Positions 8,479 through 16,268 are shown, counted from the first letter of the stretch. The stretch is DNA of 64,000 nucleotides from an uncultured Prevotellaceae bacterium (GCA_900313615.1 OMRP01000002.1:310001-374000); one strand, 5' to 3'. Translations and numbers: made by a program. The notes: generated by a model not told the origin, from the letters alone.

Positions 8479-9408
8479 ATGAAAAAACTATTCATTTTCT
8501 GTATGCTCTGCGGTGCACTATCGCTGCAAGCGCAACCCCAGGGAGGATTTCCCGGGTTCGGCCAACCTGGTGTTGAGCCGACTTACAAAGACGTGAACTA
8601 TGCCGGTGATGACATGGAGGCACATCGCATGGACATCTACCTTCCTACAACAGGCCAAGCCAGTTACAAGGTAATCGTTGCCATCTATGGCAGCGCATGG
8701 TTCTCCAACAATATGAAAGGCATGACCTTCATGTCGATGGGCAAATCATTAGTTGACGCTGGATTTGCCGTTGTGTGCATAAATCACCGTTCCAGCGGAG
8801 ATGCGCTCTTCCCTGCACAGATACACGATGTGAAGGGTGCCATCCGCTTTATTCGTGCCCATGCGGCTGAATACAAGCTTGACACATCGTTTATAGGTAT
8901 CACGGGATTCTCCTCGGGTGGTCACCTCTCATCCATGGCAGGTGTCACCAATGGCATGAAACGTCGCACGGTGGGCAACACGACAGTGGACATCGAAGGT
9001 ACCGTAGGCGGCAACCTGAGCCAAAGCAGCAATGTGGATGCTGTGGTTGATTGGTTCGGCCCTGTAGATATGGCACGCATGAACAACTGTGAGAGCGTGA
9101 ACAACGACAAGTCACCAGAGGCGGCGCTCATTGGCGGTGCCCCCGCCGACCGTCCCGACATGGTGGCGCTCATCAGTCCCATCACATACGTGCAACCAGA
9201 AGGCCCCCGTTTCCTCGTATTCCATGGCGACGCCGACAATGTGGTGCCTCACTGCCAAGGAGTATATTTCTCCGACGAACTGCGTAAGGCTGGAAGGTTG
9301 GAAGACTTCATCAGCGTTCCGGGCGGTGGACATGGTCCCGTGACATTCAACGACGACAATTTCCGCAAGATGATCGACTTCTTTTTGAAGGAAGCGGCAA
9401 AAAAATAA
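8479..9408 (+). CDS. Secreted alpha/beta-hydrolase esterase (BD-FAE/HSL-like)
   Basis: A 309-residue secreted hydrolase with a signal peptide ending in LQAQ (about residue 20). The fold markers are an oxyanion segment YGSAW where many relatives have HGGGW, the nucleophile elbow GFSSGGH (Ser about 145), an Asp in FHGDADN and a His in GGGHGP. Relatives act on acetyl or feruloyl esters of plant polysaccharides, which fits the GH43 and CE7 enzymes upstream, but the substrate is not readable. The gene converges on the tfoX-like gene, with a palindromic repeat in between. Confidence 0.75.
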   Translation: MKKLFIFCMLCGALSLQAQPQGGFPGFGQPGVEPTYKDVNYAGDDMEAHRMDIYLPTTGQASYKVIVAIYGSAWFSNNMKGMTFMSMGKSLVDAGFAVVCINHRSSGDALFPAQIHDVKGAIRFIRAHAAEYKLDTSFIGITGFSSGGHLSSMAGVTNGMKRRTVGNTTVDIEGTVGGNLSQSSNVDAVVDWFGPVDMARMNNCESVNNDKSPEAALIGGAPADRPDMVALISPITYVQPEGPRFLVFHGDADNVVPHCQGVYFSDELRKAGRLEDFISVPGGGHGPVTFNDDNFRKMIDFFLKEAAKK

Positions 9409-9433
9409 GATATACCGGAAGCTAAAGGAAAGG

Positions 9434-9538
9434 TATCGCTTCGCTTGGAAGTGGAAGGGAAGTTAAAAGGACAATACCATACATCTGAGTAATGTCCCTT
9501 TAACTTCTCTTCAATTTCCCTTTTCCCTTCTTTCTTGG
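9434..9538. repeat. Palindromic repeat, copy 1 (family GAAGTTAAAAGGACA)
   Basis: Arms 9447-9473 and 9493-9520 are complementary over about 27 positions with four mismatches around a 19-nt loop. It lies between convergent genes and probably folds as a bidirectional terminator. The 18-mer TATCGCTTCGCTTGGAAG (9434-9451) recurs exactly, inverted, in the second copy (32258-32275). The right arm contains the stop and last codons of the tfoX-like gene. Confidence 0.75.
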
Positions 9539-9841
9539 TTTCGGTTCAGGCAAGACTTTGCATGTCTCACGAACAAGTAGGGATAAGTAATCGTGATCAT
9601 CGACATCGGCGATGTAATAATAATCCTTGGCACCGTCGTAAGGTGGCCGCATCTCTACGACTCGCAACAATGGGCGAACAGTCTCTGTGGGTTTCAGATA
9701 AAAGCGGTCGTCACAGATAAGACCGAATATTTTCCCATTGCAATAGATGCCATAGTCGCCAAACATTTTCTTGGCTGTGATTTCACCGGCCCCAGCACAT
9801 TGGTCGGTGATATATTGCACAAAATCGATGTTGCTTGCCAT
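9500..9841 (-). CDS. TfoX N-terminal domain protein
   Basis: A 113-residue cytoplasmic protein matching the TfoX/Sxy N-terminal domain (KKMFGDYGIY...FGLICDDRFYLK...MRPPYDGAKDYYYI). It lacks the C-terminal TfoX domain, as is common in Bacteroidales stand-alone versions. Sxy/TfoX proteins promote competence with CRP in gamma-proteobacteria; no such role should be assumed here. The basic C-terminal tail (KPRKKGKGKLKRS) is encoded within and beside the right arm of the palindromic repeat, so it probably arose from the repeat. It has a TATCTTTG promoter box at 9903-9910. Confidence 0.8.
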   Translation of the reverse strand: MASNIDFVQYITDQCAGAGEITAKKMFGDYGIYCNGKIFGLICDDRFYLKPTETVRPLLRVVEMRPPYDGAKDYYYIADVDDHDYLSLLVRETCKVLPEPKPRKKGKGKLKRS

Positions 9842-9902
9842 TTATTGAGGTTGTAAGGTTTGTGATATAATGAGGTGAGAACATCCGTTCAAGACGTCAC
9901 TG

Positions 9903-9910
9903 CAAAGATA
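9903..9910 (-). promoter_or_regulatory. -7 box TATCTTTG of the tfoX-like gene
   Basis: The complement of 9903-9910 reads TATCTTTG, about 60 nt upstream of the ATG at 9841. It is divergent from the promoter at 9950-9981. Confidence 0.5.
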
Positions 9911-9949
9911 CGCTTTTTCCATAAAAAGCGGTCCCTTATTCCCCAAAAA

Positions 9950-9981
9950 CTTGCAGGGAAAGGTGGAGCGTTGTATCTTTG
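9950..9981 (+). promoter_or_regulatory. Promoter of the winged-helix gene
   Basis: CTTG at 9950-9953, 20 nt, then TATCTTTG at 9974-9981. The box overlaps an in-frame TTG at 9979, which rules that TTG out as a start and supports the ATG at 10003. Confidence 0.6.
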
Positions 9982-10002
9982 CATCGACTTTCAATCAAAC
10001 AG

Positions 10003-11058
10003 ATGAATCCCATAGCCACTCGACTTCTCAACCAACAGCTCATCAGCCCTCAGTTCAATGGACCAGCTGAGGTGGTGAATTATATGGGTGCCATGCAGGC
10101 CCAAGAATACCGTATGATGAGATGGGCCGTGGCTATGCGAACACGCAAGCCATCGGCAAAGGCCTTCAAGAGGGCATACGACAGCGGACAGATTTTACGG
10201 TTACACCTGATGCGGGGGACGTGGCAACTGGTATCCGCCGAAGACTATTGGCCACTACTCCAACTCTGTGCCTCCAAAGCCCTTGCGGTCATCAAAGGAT
10301 GGATGAGCAGTAATAACATCAGTATCCCTGATGAAGAAGTGAGGAGCATCCGCGACATTCTCGCCCAGACCGCTACCGACCACGGTAGTGCCACAAAAGA
10401 AGATTTCATTCACGCTCTAGTCGAACGGGACATCCATATGGACGACCATCGTCTGTCATACCATATCCGCATGGCCGAGTTGTCAGGCACACTCTGTAGC
10501 GGTGAATTATTACCCATGAAAGCCACATATTCACTTACTGCCGACAAGGTGAAGCCTATGGTGACCATTGACCGCGACGAGGCATTGTTGTTATTGGCCC
10601 GCAAGTATTTCCATAGTCGACAACCCGCCACATTTGAAGACTTCGTCTGGTGGTCAGGATTAATTACCAGCGACTGTCGTAAGGGGATGATGCTTATGGG
10701 CAAGAGCCTTCACGAGGTGAAGATAAAAAGCAATGGGCCAAAAGGCGCAGAACGTGTGTACTACATCACAGATGACTGTCGCACCCGTGGACTCCGCAGG
10801 GGCAAATACCTTCTCATTCCTCCCTACGACGAATACCTCATCAGTTACAAAAGCCGTGACATCGTCCTTGCCCCCGACTTCAAGCACAAGGCTCACAACA
10901 ACAGCGGCATCTTCCAACCCATCATCGCACATGATGGTATCGTCTGCGGCAACTGGACTCCATTCAAGGATAACCATCAAGCGGTGTTTTTCCTAGGAGA
11001 CCACGATACTGACATACAAAAGGAATGGGTTAGATACAAAACATTTCAAAAGACATAA
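10003..11058 (+). CDS. Winged-helix DNA-binding domain protein (HTH_42/AlkZ-like)
   Basis: A 351-residue protein of the HTH_42 (formerly DUF1006) family, which includes the DNA glycosylase AlkZ. Typical segments are the N-terminal MNPIATRLLNQQLI, the Q-A-Q-E-Y motif, LHLMRGTWQLV, and the late LLIPPYDEYLISYKSR and NWTPF. AlkZ-type members excise alkylated or cross-linked bases, and the early Gln residues line the active site in that group; whether this protein is a glycosylase is unproven. Its stop lies three bases from the stop of sstT on the other strand, with no terminator hairpin between. Confidence 0.75.
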   Translation: MNPIATRLLNQQLISPQFNGPAEVVNYMGAMQAQEYRMMRWAVAMRTRKPSAKAFKRAYDSGQILRLHLMRGTWQLVSAEDYWPLLQLCASKALAVIKGWMSSNNISIPDEEVRSIRDILAQTATDHGSATKEDFIHALVERDIHMDDHRLSYHIRMAELSGTLCSGELLPMKATYSLTADKVKPMVTIDRDEALLLLARKYFHSRQPATFEDFVWWSGLITSDCRKGMMLMGKSLHEVKIKSNGPKGAERVYYITDDCRTRGLRRGKYLLIPPYDEYLISYKSRDIVLAPDFKHKAHNNSGIFQPIIAHDGIVCGNWTPFKDNHQAVFFLGDHDTDIQKEWVRYKTFQKT

Positions 11059-11061
11059 CGC

Positions 11062-12276
11062 TCACTTCTTTCCTTCATCATAATACTCAGCTGTGGCGGT
11101 AAAGAACACATCGCCACTGGAGTTGAATGCTGTCTCCATGGAATCCTGCACCACACCGATGATGAAACCGATGGCCACGGCCTGCATGGCCACGTCGTTA
11201 CTGATACCGAAGAATGAGCAGGCCATGGGAATGAGCAACAACGAGCCACCCGCCACACCAGACGCGCCACAAGCGCCCAAGGTGGCGAAAACACTCAGAA
11301 AAAGAGCCGAGATGAAAGTCACCTCCACTCCTACCGTATGTGCCACAGCCAACGACATGGCCGTAATGGTCACGGCGGCACCATCCATATTGATAGTGGC
11401 TCCAAGCGGGATACTCACTGAATAGAAATCTTCATCAAGCCCCAGACGCTTGCACAGATTCATGTTGATGGGGATATTGGCTGCCGACGAACGGGTAAAA
11501 AAAGCATTCAAGCCACTCTCTTTCAGACATTTGAATAGCAACGGGTAAGGATTACGCCTTATCAGGAGGAACGAAATGAGCGGGTTGGAGACAAGAGCAT
11601 TGACCACCATACATCCCACGAGTAACAGCACCAGATGACCATAGGTGGTAAACACCTCCATGCCACTCTCCGACACCGACGAGAACACCAGTCCGAGGAT
11701 GCCGAACGGTGCAAACTGGATGACCCACCTGACCACCTGCGAGATGACCTCGGCAAAATCGTGTACCATATTGATAGTCGTGGCACCCGCCTTCATCTTC
11801 AGGGCAATTCCGATGATGATGGCCCAGAACAAGATGCCGATGTAGTTGGCATTGGATATCGCCTGTAGAGGGTTGGCCACCATATTGGTCAACAGGTGGG
11901 TGAACACATCCGTCAAATCCCCTGGCGCTTCCATCAATGCCCCCTCGCCCAATTGCAGGGTAACGGGAAAAAGGAAACTGGCCGCCACCGTCAATAGCGC
12001 AGCAATAAAGGTACTGAGCAAGTAACAGACGATAAGAATGCGGAAACGCGGACCTAAGCCGCCGCCAGCCCTTGCGATGGACGAAGCCACCAACACAAAA
12101 ACGAGTATGGGAGCAATGGCCTTGAGTGTATTCACGAACACCTCGCCGAGAATACCGACAACCGTCCAGCCGGGTACCGTCAGCCCCAGCACCGCTCCGA
12201 TAACCAGACCGATGAAGATGCGTAGCACAAGACTGGTGGATGTCCACCACCGAAGGATTGTCTTTATTCTTTTCAT
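11062..12276 (-). CDS. sstT: Sodium/serine-threonine symporter SstT
   Basis: A 404-residue membrane transporter of the DAACS family (E. coli SstT has 414). Matching features include the N-terminal SLVLRIFIGLVIGAVLG, the hairpin segment FTRSSAANIPINMNLC with the serine-rich motif, the NMDGAA sodium/substrate motif (ATINMDGAAVTI) and the late FNSSGDVFFTATAEY. It imports serine and threonine with sodium across the inner membrane. A TATTTTTG box sits 17 nt upstream of the start, and a heptamer array plus GC-rich repeat separate it from tRNA-Lys. Confidence 0.9.
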   Translation of the reverse strand: MKRIKTILRWWTSTSLVLRIFIGLVIGAVLGLTVPGWTVVGILGEVFVNTLKAIAPILVFVLVASSIARAGGGLGPRFRILIVCYLLSTFIAALLTVAASFLFPVTLQLGEGALMEAPGDLTDVFTHLLTNMVANPLQAISNANYIGILFWAIIIGIALKMKAGATTINMVHDFAEVISQVVRWVIQFAPFGILGLVFSSVSESGMEVFTTYGHLVLLLVGCMVVNALVSNPLISFLLIRRNPYPLLFKCLKESGLNAFFTRSSAANIPINMNLCKRLGLDEDFYSVSIPLGATINMDGAAVTITAMSLAVAHTVGVEVTFISALFLSVFATLGACGASGVAGGSLLLIPMACSFFGISNDVAMQAVAIGFIIGVVQDSMETAFNSSGDVFFTATAEYYDEGKK

Positions 12277-12292
12277 ATCAGTTTACGGGCTA

Positions 12293-12300
12293 CAAAAATA
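12293..12300 (-). promoter_or_regulatory. -7 box TATTTTTG of sstT
   Basis: The complement of 12293-12300 is TATTTTTG. The expected start point leaves only about ten bases of leader before the ATG at 12276. A TTTG lies 16 nt upstream, shorter than ideal. Confidence 0.4.
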
Positions 12301-12350
12301 GCACTTTTTCCACAATCAAACGCATGGAACAGGAAAAAAGATGATAGAAG

Positions 12351-12378
12351 GAGTGATGAGTGACGAGTGATGAGCTAT
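12351..12378. repeat. Heptamer array (GAGTGAY)4
   Basis: GAGTGAT, GAGTGAC, GAGTGAT, GAGCTAT in exact register. Read toward sstT the unit is RTCACTC, the same unit and sense as at 41341-41375. Confidence 0.8.
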
Positions 12379-12387
12379 TTGTCAGTA

Positions 12388-12416
12388 CTCCCTCCCTTGG
12401 GGAGGATCTAGGTGGG
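12388..12416. repeat. GC-rich intergenic repeat (CCTCCC...GGGGAGG type), copy 1
   Basis: The stretch CTCCCTCCCTTGGGGAGG and the following GGTGGG can fold on itself. Related C-run/TTGG/G-run sequences occur at 37134, 39426, 41303 and 43014, always between genes. Confidence 0.65.
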
Positions 12417-12428
12417 TATTGAGGAATT

Positions 12429-12468
12429 AAAAAAGAGGTGGGGGGCTGCGCCGAAGCGACAGCCCCCC
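12429..12468 (-). terminator. Intrinsic terminator of tRNA-Lys
   Basis: On the minus strand GGGGGGCTG (complement of 12460-12468) pairs perfectly with CAGCCCCCC (complement of 12440-12448), followed by ACCTC and six T (12429-12434). It lies 16 nt after the tRNA 3' end. Confidence 0.75.
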
Positions 12469-12483
12469 GAGGGTAAGAGGGAG

Positions 12484-12556
12484 TGATCCGTTTGGGGCTC
12501 GAACCCAAGACCCCAACATTAAAAGTGTTGTGCTCTACCAACTGAGCTAACGGATC
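12484..12556 (-). tRNA. tRNA-Lys (anticodon TTT)
   Basis: The 73-nt minus-strand sequence folds as a cloverleaf. The acceptor stem GATCCGT pairs with ACGGATC, with discriminator A. The D-arm is GCTCAGTTGGTAGAGC, the anticodon stem CAACA/TGTTG carries loop CTTTTAA (anticodon TTT, Lys), and the T-arm contains GGTTCGAGCC. CCA is not encoded. Confidence 0.95.
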
Positions 12557-12575
12557 TCCATTCTGAAAAGCGGTG

Positions 12576-12607
12576 CAAAAGTACTGCTTTTTCTGGAAAC
12601 CACCAAA
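12576..12607 (-). promoter_or_regulatory. Promoter of tRNA-Lys
   Basis: Minus-strand TTTG (12604-12607), 20 nt, then TACTTTTG (12576-12583), ending 19 nt before the tRNA 5' end at 12556. Confidence 0.7.
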
Positions 12608-12703
12608 TGATTTGGTGATTTTTTTATTTATTCTCTGGTTTTTCTAGATATCTAGATAGTTTTAGATCTCAAAAAATCTAGGTTCCCTAGTTATCTTTCC
12701 GCC

Positions 12704-13861
12704 TTATTCTTTTCTTATTCTTTTTGATGGTACCGTGGGTGGAGTCTCCTCCGGTGGTATCTCCGTTGTTGATGCCTCCACCGGTTCAGACTCCTCATTT
12801 TCACGCGTCACATATCGTTGATAATAAGCTATGAGCAATGTGGTAAGCGGCAGAGCGATAATCAGGCCAATGAAACCGAGCAGCGAGCCCCATACCGAGA
12901 TGGAGAGAAGCAGCACGGCGGGGTTGAGGCGCATGGCCTTCCCCATAATCTTTGGTGTGACGATGAGGTCGGATATCAATTGAACGACGCAGAACACAAG
13001 CACTGCCGCGCCGAAAATCATCCAGAAATTCTGTCCCGTATCAGCCGCCTTGAGCAGGGCCAAGAAAGCCGTGGGAATGAGCGCCAGGGTATGTAGATAG
13101 GGCACCATGTCCATAATGCCGATGAGTATGCCTAGACCTATGGCCATGGGGAAATCAATGATCGTGAAACCTATGCAGAACATCACGCCCATGCAGAGGG
13201 CCACCATACCTTGTCCACGGATATAGTTGTTCAGCTCGCGCTCCACATCCTGCATCAGTTCAGCCCAGAAAGGACGATTCTTCTTCGGAAAAATCTTAAT
13301 CCAGTTGGCCGACAGATATTCGTAGTCGAGCAATATGAAGAACATATATAATAAGGTGATGGCCGATGCGAAGATACTGAAGATAACATTGGCGGTCTTA
13401 CCAATGAAGGAGAACAACTGCGGCATAGCTGTCTTCAACGCTTCAGCGAAGTCTCCGCTAGCGAAGAATTTTTCGATAATGGAGTTGTTCTCCAACATCC
13501 AGTTACGCACCATTTCGGGGAAATCGTTGATGTGCGCCGCTTGGTGGATATAGTTGATGATGATTTTCCCCAACTTCTCGAACTGTTCCACCATAGGTGG
13601 TATGATGAGGTAGATAACTCCACCAATTACCGCCGTAACGAAGATGAGCGTGACGATGATGGAGAGGAAACGTGTGGGTACATGCAGTTTATACTGCACA
13701 AACTTCACGATGGGATAGAGCAGGTAAGCCAGCAGCCACGCCACGAAAAATGGCAACAGCACACCGCTCAGTTTGTTCATCAGAAACAGCACGGCCACCA
13801 CAATGAGCGCTGTGAGTGCCCATCGTATAAATCGGTCGAATGTTATTTTTTGTTCTATCAT
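12704..13861 (-). CDS. AI-2E family (PerM/TqsA-like) permease
   Basis: A 385-residue membrane protein of the AI-2E family (PF01594). The N-terminal helices (LMNKLSGVLLPFFVAWLLAYLLYPIV) and the conserved late block GLGILIGIMDMVPYLHTL...LISDLIVTPKIMGKAMRLNPAV are typical. Named members export AI-2, exchange ions or are uncharacterised, so a specific substrate should not be assigned. The C-terminus is a short Pro/Glu-rich cytoplasmic tail. Upstream on the same strand is tdk; the 102-nt gap is almost filled by an 8-mer array and no promoter is apparent, so the genes are probably co-transcribed. Confidence 0.82.
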   Translation of the reverse strand: MIEQKITFDRFIRWALTALIVVAVLFLMNKLSGVLLPFFVAWLLAYLLYPIVKFVQYKLHVPTRFLSIIVTLIFVTAVIGGVIYLIIPPMVEQFEKLGKIIINYIHQAAHINDFPEMVRNWMLENNSIIEKFFASGDFAEALKTAMPQLFSFIGKTANVIFSIFASAITLLYMFFILLDYEYLSANWIKIFPKKNRPFWAELMQDVERELNNYIRGQGMVALCMGVMFCIGFTIIDFPMAIGLGILIGIMDMVPYLHTLALIPTAFLALLKAADTGQNFWMIFGAAVLVFCVVQLISDLIVTPKIMGKAMRLNPAVLLLSISVWGSLLGFIGLIIALPLTTLLIAYYQRYVTRENEESEPVEASTTEIPPEETPPTVPSKRIRKE

Positions 13862-13873
13862 TGGTGAGGTTTT

Positions 13874-13960
13874 GAGTTCGTGAGTTTGTAAGTTTATGAG
13901 TTCTTGGGTTGGAGTGGTTATGAGTTTGGGAGTTTTTTGAGTTCGGGAGTTTGGGAGTTA
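13874..13960. repeat. 8-mer array, unit GAGTTTGG (CCAAACTC toward the permease gene)
   Basis: About eleven 8-nt units such as GAGTTCGT, GAGTTTGT, GAGTTTGG and GAGTTCGG, in register apart from one single-base slip at 13938. The array fills the gap between tdk and the permease start. The same unit type precedes holB (29208-29239) in the same sense relative to the downstream gene. Confidence 0.85.
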
Positions 13961-13963
13961 TCC

Positions 13964-14530
13964 CTATTCGGATTTCATTGCTTCCTGGTAACACTCGCGA
14001 CATAATGGTTCATACTCCCCCACCTCGCCCAGAAGCACCAGTTTATCATTGTTGACGATACGATGGCTCACATAGGCCAGATTGCCGCACTTCACACAAA
14101 TGGCATGTACCTTGGTTACATCATCGGCAATGGCACATAACCCAGGCATAGGTCCGAAAGGCACGCCCTTGAAATCCATGTCCAATCCTGCAACGATAAC
14201 CCGGATGCCACGGTTGGCAAGCGTGTTGCATACCTCGATGATACCCATGTCCATAAACTGAGCCTCATCGATGCCCACCACATCCATATCGGAAGAGAGC
14301 AGTAGTATCGACGAACTGCTATCAACGGGGGTACTCATGATGGAATGTTGGTCATGACTCACCACTTCCTCCTCCGAATAACGGGTGTCGATGGTGGGCT
14401 TGAAAATCTCCACGCGCTGTTTGGCAAACTTAGCCCTTTTCAGGCGACGTATCAGCTCTTCTGTCTTTCCCGAAAACATCGATCCACAAATCACCTCGAT
14501 GCGTCCGGGTCGTCTTGATTCTCCGTTCAT
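13964..14530 (-). CDS. tdk: Thymidine kinase (type II)
   Basis: A 188-residue enzyme phosphorylating thymidine to dTMP in the salvage pathway. The P-loop [11 protein letters not shown] lies near residue 16; the DEAQF motif ([11 protein letters not shown]) holds the catalytic Glu; the lasso and zinc-ribbon region is present with ICVKCG and CRECY as the two Cys pairs. The ATG at 14530 is preferred over an in-frame start at 14587 because the promoter TATTTTTG (14557-14564) lies between them. It is divergent from rsmI, with both promoters inside a 113-bp gap. Confidence 0.92.
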   Translation of the reverse strand: MNGESRRPGRIEVICGSMFSGKTEELIRRLKRAKFAKQRVEIFKPTIDTRYSEEEVVSHDQHSIMSTPVDSSSSILLLSSDMDVVGIDEAQFMDMGIIEVCNTLANRGIRVIVAGLDMDFKGVPFGPMPGLCAIADDVTKVHAICVKCGNLAYVSHRIVNNDKLVLLGEVGEYEPLCRECYQEAMKSE

Positions 14531-14556
14531 ATCGCAAAAAATCGCTTTATTTCTTG

Positions 14557-14588
14557 CAAAAATACAAAGACGTTTTAAAAATTGCAAA
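14557..14588 (-). promoter_or_regulatory. Promoter of tdk
   Basis: Minus-strand TTTG (14585-14588), exactly 20 nt, then TATTTTTG (14557-14564). Its upstream element is about 15 nt from that of the divergent rsmI promoter. Confidence 0.65.
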
Positions 14589-14603
14589 GAAATGCCCCGT
14601 TTT

Positions 14604-14635
14604 TTTGTGTGTAAAGATTATTTGAACTATATTTG
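14604..14635 (+). promoter_or_regulatory. Promoter of rsmI
   Basis: TTTG at 14604-14607, exactly 20 nt, then TATATTTG at 14628-14635. It ends only eight bases before the ATG at 14644, so the mRNA has almost no leader. Confidence 0.7.
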
Positions 14636-14643
14636 CGCCGATT

Positions 14644-15348
14644 ATGGGCATACTCTATATCATACCCACGCCTGTGGGCAATCTTGAGGACATGACCTTC
14701 CGTGCTATCCGCCTGCTTAAAGAGGTGGGCCTGGTGCTGGCAGAGGATACGCGCACGTCGTCAGTGCTGCTGAAACATTTCAACATCAGCAACCACCTTA
14801 TGTCGCACCATAAATACAATGAACATGGCACCTCGGCATCTGTCATCGAGCGACTCAAGGGAGGGATGGATGTGGCCCTGATCAGCGATGCGGGAACACC
14901 AGGTATCAGCGACCCTGGTTTTTTCCTTGTGCGCGAGGCTGTGGAAGCAGGCATAGAGGTGCAATGCCTTCCGGGAAGCACCGCTTTCGTTCCGGCTCTG
15001 GTTTGTTCCGGACTGCCATGCGACCGTTTCTGTTTCGAGGGATTCCTACCCCAGAAGAAAGGCCGCCAAAGTCGGTTACAGGCCCTTGTCGATGAATCGC
15101 GCACCATGGTGTTCTACGAATCGCCCTATCGATTGGTGAAACTGTTATCGCAGATGGCTGAGGTGTTTGGCAACGACCGTCGCGCTTCGGTGTCGCGCGA
15201 GATTTCCAAGGTGCACGAAGAGACTGTGAGGGGTAGCCTCGCTGAGTTGCAAGCACATTTCACCACCACCCCACCCCGCGGCGAGATTGTCGTGGTTGTT
15301 GCCGGAAAGGAGCAAGGAGTAAAGGTCAAGGAGCAAGAGAACACCTAG
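14644..15348 (+). CDS. rsmI: 16S rRNA (cytidine-1402-2'-O)-methyltransferase RsmI
   Basis: A 234-residue SAM-dependent methyltransferase of the tetrapyrrole-methylase fold that modifies C1402 in the ribosomal decoding centre. Diagnostic segments are LYIIPTPVGNLEDMTFRA at the N-terminus, LAEDTRTS, SDAGTPGISDPG, LPGSTAFVPAL and FYESPYR. The N-terminal motif starts at residue 4, which fixes the ATG at 14644 and implies a nearly leaderless transcript. The last dozen residues (KEQGVKVKEQENT) are encoded by four copies of the GGRGCAA heptamer (15309-15342) and look like a repeat-derived extension. Confidence 0.93.
   Translation: MGILYIIPTPVGNLEDMTFRAIRLLKEVGLVLAEDTRTSSVLLKHFNISNHLMSHHKYNEHGTSASVIERLKGGMDVALISDAGTPGISDPGFFLVREAVEAGIEVQCLPGSTAFVPALVCSGLPCDRFCFEGFLPQKKGRQSRLQALVDESRTMVFYESPYRLVKLLSQMAEVFGNDRRASVSREISKVHEETVRGSLAELQAHFTTTPPRGEIVVVVAGKEQGVKVKEQENT
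15309..15342 (+). repeat. Heptamer array (GGRGCAA)4 + GAGAAC inside rsmI
   Basis: GGAGCAA, GGAGTAA, AGGTCAA, GGAGCAA, GAGAAC in exact 7-nt register, ending six bases before the last base of the rsmI stop codon. The layout matches the intergenic arrays at 8382 and 29156. Confidence 0.8.
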
Positions 15349-15390
15349 CACCACCTAGAAAATCCCATAAAAAATCATAAATTCAAAATA

Positions 15391-16242
15391 ATGAAAAAAT
15401 TTCTTTTTATCAGCTTCTGCCTGCTGGCCATCGTCGCCTGCAAGGAAGAGAAAAAAGCCCCGGCGGCTAATCCACAAATTCAACAGAACGACTCGTTGCA
15501 GAAAATACTCGACCAGCGCGACAATGAAATCAACGACATGATGGCCACGCTGAACGAGATCCAGGAAGGATTCCGCCAGATCAATGAGGCAGAAGACCGT
15601 GTTACCCTCGCAAAAGACGGCGAAGGTAGCAACAAGCCACAGCAGATTCGCGAGAACATGCAGTTCATCCAGGAAAAAATGAAAGAGAACCGCACCCTGA
15701 TTGACAAACTGCGCCAACAACTGCGTGAGAGCACTGTCAAAGGCGACGAGCTGAAGAAGACACTCGACGGTCTGGTGCTCCAACTCGAGGAAAAAGACAA
15801 ACAGTTGCAGCAGTTGCGCCAACAACTTGAGGCCAAAGATATCCATATCAGCGAACTTGATCAGACCATCAGCACGCTCAACGACGACGTGGCGGAGTTG
15901 AAGACCGAAAGTAGCCAAAAGACTCAGACCATCACTGAGCAAGACCGCGAACTGAACACCGCCTACTACGTGTTCGGCACCAAGAGCGAACTCAAGGAAC
16001 AAGGTATCTTGTCGAAAGGTGAAGTGTTGAAGAGCCATTTCAACAAAAACTACTTCACGAAAATTGATATCCGCGTAGACAAGGAAATCAAACTTTACTC
16101 GAAGAAAGCGACGATGATGACCTCGCATCCAGCGGGTTCCTATACACTCAACACAGATGCCAACGGACAGTATATCCTCCGCATCAACAATCCTCAACAG
16201 TTCTGGAGCACAAGCAAATACCTTGTGATATTGGTTAAATAA
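15391..16242 (+). CDS. Coiled-coil lipoprotein of unknown function
   Basis: A 283-residue protein with a lipoprotein signal (CLLAIVACKEE, Cys about 17). From about residue 35 to 190 it is rich in Gln, Glu, Lys and Leu with heptad-like spacing (for example QLQQLRQQLEAKD), indicating a long coiled coil. The C-terminal 90 residues form a compact domain (YYVFGTKSELKEQGIL...YTLNTDANGQYILRINNP...FWSTSKYLVILVK). I recall similar proteins as conserved Bacteroidales lipoproteins without a known role. It is followed by a perfect 18-bp hairpin. Confidence 0.75.
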   Translation: MKKFLFISFCLLAIVACKEEKKAPAANPQIQQNDSLQKILDQRDNEINDMMATLNEIQEGFRQINEAEDRVTLAKDGEGSNKPQQIRENMQFIQEKMKENRTLIDKLRQQLRESTVKGDELKKTLDGLVLQLEEKDKQLQQLRQQLEAKDIHISELDQTISTLNDDVAELKTESSQKTQTITEQDRELNTAYYVFGTKSELKEQGILSKGEVLKSHFNKNYFTKIDIRVDKEIKLYSKKATMMTSHPAGSYTLNTDANGQYILRINNPQQFWSTSKYLVILVK

Positions 16243-16268
16243 TAGAGTATCCTACATCGCCCCTCTCT

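Noticed and set aside
13874-13960. Periodic repeats considered as a CRISPR array.
   Set aside because: Units are 8 nt without spacers, and no cas genes are in the window.
13689-14003. Minus-strand frame rich in Asn/Thr/Ser repeats, as a possible low-complexity protein gene.
   Set aside because: It is a translation of the 8-mer array between tdk and the permease gene and overlaps both real genes; there is no independent start region.
15355-16197. Long open frame (280 codons) on the minus strand opposite the coiled-coil lipoprotein gene.
   Set aside because: It is an antisense shadow: the plus-strand frame has a lipoprotein signal, heptad pattern and a following terminator, while the minus frame gives a Leu/Phe/Val-rich product typical of reading opposite Glu/Gln/Lys codons.
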